Shown here piece after piece: positions 58,096-64,000 of a DNA stretch of 64,000 nt. Position 1 is the first letter of the stretch. Each line of letters starts with the position of its first letter. The position numbers and the translations under genes are program-made. The notes under the pieces were generated by a model. That model saw only the letters and a list, made by a program, of their open reading frames with translations, searched no databases and was not told the origin of the DNA. Source of the DNA: Hysterangium stoloniferum (Eukaryota; Basidiomycota; Agaricomycetes; Hysterangiales; Hysterangiaceae); the NCBI GenBank assembly GCA_015178975.1, contig WHVD01000003.1, forward strand, positions 1,054,001 to 1,118,000, read 5' to 3'.

Positions 58096-58365
58096 TATTA
58101 TTTAATGCACCCATCTTGTTTCTTTACCAAGGTCTGAACAGTCCATACATACCATTGTTCTATCATCCATGTAATCCTTCCTCAAGTCATGATGATCATA
58201 CTCGAGAATAAAAGTGCTCAACGATAAATTAATCTTCCTCAGAAATGACATGTGCGTGGGATGGTCATCCATGTTTAATAATAGAACAGCATACCAGCAA
58301 TCGCTATCAATAATATCGGTGTTCATTTCTATAATAAATTGTAGCTACCACCACCAAATCGCCAT
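58096..58365. other. Intergenic between convergent genes
   Basis: A/T-rich 3' flank of VPS60 and of the next minus-strand gene; nothing else seen. Confidence 0.4.
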
Positions 58366-59211
58366 TCACCCACACCACGTCCTAGCTAAATCCAGCTCGT
58401 CCTCGTCCTCGTCCTCCAACCCCTGGGAAAATTCTATACCTCTGTTCCTATCAATCGCGGTGTCTGCCGAACCAGATTCCCCGTCTTGGTACATGGGATC
58501 AGCAGCATTCTTGTCACCTCCTAAGACTTCTAAACAGCAGCGCGCATGATCTCGACTATTAACAACTGCGGAGTCTGGATCAGGAACGGTCAACCTATTG
58601 CCAAATGCGGCATCCTGAGGCACGGCAGCCCCGTTACAGAGAGACGCCATCGAATAACTGTCGTCCGCGGGTGGCGTGACGATGATCAACGGAACATAAA
58701 ATTTTGTAAAGGTGGAGAGGAGCCGCGAAGTAAGGGCATACATGAGGCCCTCCCCCACAGGCGCCTCGGGAACCACCGGCGTATCGAGGGGTGAGATCAG
58801 AGGGTCGGTAGCGACGAGGGCATCGACACTCTGGAAGGGGAATGCCTGCACAGCACCGTGGAGCGTGTGGAGTGGAAAATCGCACTTGACAGAGCTGACG
58901 CTCTCCCTCCAAATGGTCGCCAGCAGCTGCAGCCTGCGCCTGTCATCCCGGGCAGCGGCGACCGACATATTCGGCCGCCATGCACGGATGTTGCGCATCT
59001 TGGGCTTGGGCGAGGATCCAGCAATTCTGAGTTTCGTGACGAGCGCGCTGGCATGCAGCATGAAGCGCACTCCGCCGTCAACAAGGGTAAGCTGTGCATA
59101 TACGAGGTTAGACCATGGGTAAACGCATGACACGCGGGGGAACCCACCCCACAGTCTTCGGCCTCTGGGACAGGCTCGGGAGGCTCGTCGTCACCAGGAG
59201 GTATAATCATA
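58366..59211 (-). CDS. Unrecognised protein with acidic C-terminus
   Basis: A long minus-strand frame (58366 to about 59100) reads through a basic segment (VTKLRIAGSSPKPKMRNIRA), AARDDRRRLQLLATIWRES, a Pro/Val-rich middle and a strongly acidic end (GLEDEDEDELDLA). I joined it by an intron, donor GTGGGT near 59160 and acceptor CACAG near 59095, to a first exon starting MIIPPGDDEPPEPVPEAEDCG at 59211. No family recognised and no membrane segment or signal peptide is clear. A further upstream exon is possible. G/C-rich codon use fits a real gene better than a shadow frame. Confidence 0.55.
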
Positions 59212-59731
59212 CTCTGCACGATGAGGTGAGTGTTGGCCCGAAGGCCTCGCGGAAGTCGCGACCACTAACCATCGCAGGTAACAGAACGAAAAAAAAAGGA
59301 AAAGAAAAATATTATTGGATTCGATGATGGCTAGAGGTAGGGGGCCATCGACCGCACTGGGAGGCGGAGAGGGGGGGTAAACGTAGTACAAAACGTCCCC
59401 TCCTGAACGTTTTATTTAACTCGCGAAAGAAGTCGTCAGATTAGCGTTAGCGCTCGCAATACCTTTGTCTTGTGGCGATCATTATGTAACATGGTCTGGC
59501 CACAATATACTTAAACTTCACAGAAAGGATCTTTATTCATACTTAGCTACATCTGGAAATACATAGGTCACTAGACTCTCGGAATGGTAGCTGACTATTA
59601 ATACACATGTGCGTAGCATGCGAAGCTGGCGACTATTGATAGAAATAGTAATGCCTGGAGGTTGACTGCTGCTCTCATCTTTTCATGTCCAAGTTCTTCG
59701 GTATTCGGATCATGTAAAGGGATAGATTGGC
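59212..59731. other. Intergenic, nothing recognised
   Basis: Includes an A-rich run near 59290, a G-rich patch near 59365, and A/T-rich DNA. No gene or repeat supported. Confidence 0.4.
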
Positions 59732-60962
59732 TCACTGCCAGTCTTCGGGAAGGGCGGGAAGATCCTCGTCATCCTCTGGGATCCAGAATTGAGACGGGGT
59801 GGGTTGCCAAGCAAGCTTTCCAAGAGTTTCAGAGTGCTCTGTCTCGCCGCTAAGTCCATCACTCTCTTCAGTTTCGCTGCAGCTAGATACGTCGTCGTCG
59901 TCGTCTGAGTAAAAACCCGGAATATCCGACAGGGTGTCCGAACTGCCGCAAGAAGGTGGAGTGGCAGGACAAGAAGAGAAGGGATACGCCTGTGCAGCGT
60001 TGACGACTAACGGATGAGGACCGCTCACAGAGGGCGGATTGTAAACTATTAAGCGTTGTCCCCACTCGTGATCCTGACGATGGAGACTGTTACTCCAGGC
60101 TACATGTGGGTCATTCGGAGAGGATGGCGAAATAAGAATATGGGGCACGGCGAATGGGAATATAGACGGAATCACGTTGAAGTCAAATGCCCCAAAAATG
60201 CTCATGGTGGGCAGAAGAGCCTTTGAGATATTCATGGTGAGGAACTGTGAGTACGGAACAGCCAAAAACATACCATGCCCGGGTCATACCAGTCAGGTGG
60301 TCCATACAAATCAAAACGTCGCCGAAAACGTTTTGCAATCTTTATGGCTTGATCCAGCATAACCAGATATAGCTTCTTCATCCGAACGTTTGTGGCAGGG
60401 TGGCTGTCCAAAGTGCTTTTAGGGGGCGCTAAACATCGGGACGCGAGGCGGTGAGTGCTATTGCAAATACCAGGGTGAGAGGTCTGTTTGAAGACCTGCG
60501 GTGACTGTCAGAATAAGCCATTATTGCACAATACTTCCAATAATGGACAGAAGCGCACTGGTGTAGATTCGCTGCATAGCTCCGAAAGGAGTTCGGCAAA
60601 GTCCTCGAAAGGTTCATCCTCCGCGGGCTCACAATAATGAGACATTATCTGAACCAAAATGATATAATCCCTAGCATACTGAACATACGTTAAGACCTTG
60701 CAACAGCCGAAAACCTATGCGAAATGCCCAAAAAAAGTGTCCTACTCACCGCTCCAAAGGCGCTAATGGTGGCCACCCCCAGTTTCAACACCAAATCTGC
60801 CATATAATGTGTCGAGGCGTAAGTAGAGAACACTGAACCCATATCCGGCAAAATATGTGATAATAGTGATGTGTCAATATGAAACACCGAGCTGGTCTCC
60901 TTGAAGTACGCGAATGATAATCCGAGTGGGGACTCCAGAGCCCAAGGTAGCCTGAATGTCAA
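59732..60962 (-). CDS. Unrecognised multi-exon protein, possibly with an in-frame stop
   Basis: Reading minus: an exon with LPWALESPLGLSFAYFKETS and a mildly hydrophobic MADLVLKLGVATISAFGA, intron (donor GTGAGT near 60752), then YVQYARDYIILVQIM, an acidic EDEPFEDFAELLSELCSE, a stretch interrupted by TGA at 60508-60510, then a frame open to KKLYLVMLDQAIKIAKRF, DLYGPPDWYDPGM, a short intron near 60270, and an exon ending in Asp/Ser/Glu-rich sequence (PGFYSDDDDDVSS, PEDDEDLPALPEDW), stop 59732. It may be one gene with a nonsense mutation, one gene with an unseen intron, or two genes. No family recognised. The 5' end is not determined. Confidence 0.45.
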
Positions 60963-61447
60963 AAAGTGCCTAATGAGACTTTCTTTCTTGAAACAGATAT
61001 AGTAGTCGCAAAAGGTGCGTTTAAATTGTAGATTTTTTTAAGTGAATACGGAGCAATTAAAGAAGTGGTCAAGTGGCGCTGTGGAGGAAGGGAGAGAAAG
61101 GTGCCGCTTCAGGCTGTACGGGCCATAATTTGGTGGCTACGTGCCACATAAATCCAGCTTTAATTATGGACATCTGTTTCATTACCAGTGCTGCTACGAT
61201 AATTTATGTAAACACTATGGATATCTTCTATGCAGAGGCTGTGGAAATCGAATATCAAGTATTTTTCTTTTTGCAAGTACTCATTATATATAATGCCCAG
61301 TTAGCCACATTATTTTCCTGACTTTGCTGGCAGTAAAACAGTTTAATAGTCATGCCGAAAACAACCAATGCTAGGCAGCCCATCTTTTTTATATAAATAA
61401 GGAGAACTCATCTGCTATATTGACAAAGTAATGGATCATGGCTTCGA
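60963..61447. other. Intergenic, nothing recognised
   Basis: May include an unrecognised first exon of the preceding minus gene. Otherwise A/T-rich spacer. Confidence 0.35.
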
Positions 61448-63073
61448 CTACTCAACTTTGGATGAATCACTCGCCGGCAGCGGCGCCTCGCCCTCTTCTG
61501 CTCGCCTGCCAGAAACTTTTATAAATCCCATCATCGCATAGTCGGCCATGGAGAACTTAATGGTAAAAAGGAGCGGATTAGTCACGCAGGATTCGTTAGG
61601 AAATATTCGATCGCACCCATTGGAAAAGATCCCGTGCATAACTCGGCAATATACCCAACCACGGGACAAAATGCGTGTAGAAAGGCATCAGTATTGTACC
61701 AGACTGTTGACTATCTAGCGCTGCGATGACTGCTTTCGCCACAGAATGCGGAGGCAGTGATGGAATGAAGAATTTATACCATGATGCAGATGGTAGGGAC
61801 ATGCGAGAAAACAATGGTGTTGATACATGACCTGGAAGCAGCAGAGTGGTGCGAATTTCGGGTACGTGATATCTAAAAAAAATATGGAAAACCAATATGG
61901 GATTGAAATCGATTATAATACCGTTTATCCAATTCATATCTCAGCGACTCGTGTAATTTTACCACTGCAGCTTTCGACGCTGTGTAGTCAGCTAAATGCA
62001 CGTATTTGAATAGAGAACAGTGGACTGAAAGGCAGAACGGACTCATTTGTGCAACTCCGACCAATCCCAACACAGAAGAGACAGTCACCTAACCGGAGGA
62101 TTTTAGAAAGATATATTCATGACAATTTTAACATACCACGTGTCCGGCCTTTTCCTTAATCATCTGCGGAAGGAAGGCCTTGAGGATCCAAAAATGTGAT
62201 AAGACATTGGTACCAAACGTCCTGGGCCAATCATGGTAAGTCGACGGTAAGTGCAGGGGACGATACTCACTGGTTGACATCAGCAGCTGATAGATCTAGG
62301 ATTAATTTTCCTTGCACAACCCCGGCATTATTGATAAGGATCGTAGGGTGTCCCACCTGTCTCAGAACAATCAGCTGTGCTTGGAAGTGAATCAATGCCT
62401 ATACCTCTTCTGTGATTTTCTTTGAGACAGCTTCGACTTCCTCCCACTTTGATACGTCGCATTTATAATAATGTATGTTATCTATTTCAAGGTGAATGTG
62501 ATGAAGAATGAATACCACGTAAGTAATTACAGTTTTCAGTGTCAACTGAATTGACATCGAGCACAACCACGGTGACGTTGCGTACGGCGAGAGTTCTGGC
62601 TAGTAGCAATCCAATCCCGGATGCGCCTACGGGGAAAAGGTGCATCACATTGAAAAGATCACAAGAATATAAGAAGAGGCTTACCGCCGGTTACCAGCAC
62701 AATTTGCTCACCCCAATCAAACCTTCGTGGCTTAAGGCTGCTCAAGCCATTTCTCCATAGCCCAGATAGAGATTTCAAAGTCCCTAATGTACATCATAAA
62801 TCGCGACAACTAGAAAACCAGAAAAATACTCACAAAAGCAGCACAAAAATACAAAATAGGCGAGCGATGCTGTCACAGTAGGGGCATCCCATGGTGCCCC
62901 TTGGGAACGGTAAAACATTGGGATCCAAAAAATGAAAAATGGGCCTGAGATTTTATAAGTTGAGAACAATCCTGGATATGCCGTCTTGACTAACTAAAGA
63001 CCGTGTTTGACAACACTTTGATCACTAAATCGACATCAAGCGAGTCAAAGAGAGGACTGCCGACATCATCCAT
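61448..63073 (-). CDS. Short-chain dehydrogenase/reductase, membrane-anchored type
   Basis: NAD(P)-dependent oxidoreductase of the classical SDR fold, resembling retinol dehydrogenase 10/17-beta-HSD 11-type enzymes. Start MDDVGSPLFDSLDVDLV at 63073; the second exon has hydrophobic stretches (KISGPFFIFWIPMFY, SLAYFVFLCCF) that likely anchor it in membrane. Then WGEQIVLVTGGASGIG (cofactor-binding TGxxxGxG), VVVLDVNS, PTILINNAGVV (NNAG), LKAFLPQM, HVVTVSSVLG (catalytic Ser), DYTASKAAV (YxxxK), LLPGHVSTPLF, and the end DYAMMGFIKVSGRR, stop 61448-61450. About eight short introns. Substrate unknown, probably a lipid or retinoid-like alcohol/ketone. Confidence 0.88.
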
Positions 63074-64000
63074 GGTGACTGAGATAGAGGGAAGTAGGAG
63101 ACAAGCCGTGCTCAGTACTATGGCAGATCTTGCAATGAGTGACAAATGCTTACTTGATGATCGGTTGGAACTTAAACAATGGTTTCAGTATACAATATCT
63201 ACGAATTCAGCTCCTAGATCAGGTAAGTAGATTCGTAACCTGTTGTACCATATGCCCTACCTGGCTGCACTAGAAAGTTAAATTAGTCTGATGAATGCTT
63301 GGGATGGTTGTGGACAATTGTAGGCGGTGTGGTTCTTTCAAAGAGGCAATGCTCCTCGTTACATAACTCACCTCACTTGGTGGTTTTCAAGGATGCAATT
63401 GGGCACGGCCTATGGTGTAATGGCTGTCTCATTCGAAAATGAGGAAACAAGCAACCGAAGATTGCTGGTTTTCACGCAGATGCACGCTTGAGCTGATTGG
63501 ACATATTATTACCTTTACCTGGTGTCCAATTATCTTTCAAACTTGAGCTACTTTTTCTGACAACCATGAAGGAACTTTCAGGACAAGTACTACCGCGCAT
63601 CCTGATAATGCAGATTCAACTCGCTCGCGAGCTTCCAGGAAATGCCGCTCTATCCAGATATATTAGGTATACTGTGCATCTTTTGGAACTGAAATGACTT
63701 CCGGTTTGCAAATCTAATAGGCATGGAGTCGACACTGCTGAAAGCATGGGGTATCTAGTCGAGACGTTGTGGCAGAGAAGACGCATCCATCTTTATAACC
63801 TTTTCATGAATTTATACCAAACTATTTCTTTTGTTCTCGGAGTCGTTATGCCTACCAACAGGAAAAGCCCTCAATCGTCTCTCCAACTTCAGCTTGGAGC
63901 TTCGAGAGCTCCAGGTTAAGTTCAAGCCTTACGTCCGTAAATGTCGGTGGACTCGATATTGCGGTACCCATCATTGTTCAAGATCGCCGCTCTCTAGTAT
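63074..64000. other. Right end of window, no supported gene
   Basis: An open frame on plus from about 63072 (MVTEIEGSRRQ) begins in the same CCATGG as the SDR start and has no recognised domain. Short frames near 63497 and 63566 also lack support. TGGTGTAATGG near 63412 is a perfect tRNA box A but no matching box B or cloverleaf follows. The remainder may be the flank of a gene beyond the window. Confidence 0.3.

Noticed and set aside
58712..59122. Plus-strand frames opposite the unknown gene at 58366-59211
   Set aside because: Shadow frames in G/C-rich coding sequence without start context or domain.
63072..63230. Plus-strand frame sharing the CCATGG of the SDR start
   Set aside because: Would overlap the SDR start codon head to head; no homology recognised.
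63405..63470. tRNA-like box A (TGGTGTAATGG)
   Set aside because: No matching box B at the right distance and no cloverleaf can be drawn.

Overview
The window looks like nuclear DNA of a filamentous basidiomycete, probably an Agaricomycete. Genes are split by many short (about 45-95 bp) introns, fungal housekeeping genes are recognisable (GPI inositol-deacylase, ESCRT-III Vps60/CHMP5, a KRE9/KNH-type wall protein), and chromodomain Gypsy retrotransposons are abundant. Assignments come from reading motifs by eye; no database search was run.

Left part (1 to about 42 kb) is a nested transposon graveyard. Region 1-4.9 kb holds LTR-like and degenerate repeat DNA. Element A (pol, chromodomain, a third ORF, then an LTR) spans 4.9-12.6 kb on + and is interrupted by three solo LTRs. 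The same LTR leads into the gag of element B (to 15.7 kb). Then come an LTR-like segment, a 745 bp TIR element (16.56-17.30 kb) and element D, which lies on - from 17.8 to 42.0 kb. D is interrupted by E (18.73-23.07 kb, a small Copia-like non-autonomous LTR element that itself holds a 2 kb insertion), by a micro-inverted stretch around a solo LTR (26.4-27.2 kb), and by element C (27.47-41.48 kb, +), a complete 14 kb element with near-identical 631 bp LTRs and a CTTAG target duplication. C itself carries two insertions. All gag/pol/ORF3 copies are broken, mostly by C-to-T type nonsense changes.

Right part (43-63 kb) is gene-bearing. 43.1-50.1 kb holds four metabolic genes: a thymine-dioxygenase-like 2OG-Fe(II) oxygenase (+), an aldehyde dehydrogenase (-), an iso-orotate (5-carboxyuracil) decarboxylase-like amidohydrolase (+) and a quinolinate-phosphoribosyltransferase family enzyme (-). 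The first and third together would turn thymine into uracil; the dehydrogenase, divergent from the decarboxylase across 74 bp, could help the aldehyde step. Next are a GPI-anchored wall protein (-), the GPI inositol-deacylase BST1 (-), a secreted Asp/His/Trp- and Gly/Asn-rich protein (+), Vps60/CHMP5 (+), two unrecognised genes (-) and a short-chain dehydrogenase (-).

The most interesting signals are the thymine-salvage-like cluster, the unknown third ORF carried after the chromodomain by three retroelement copies, the trains of small hairpins with a shared ACT...AGT core in the LTRs, and the secreted repeat protein.
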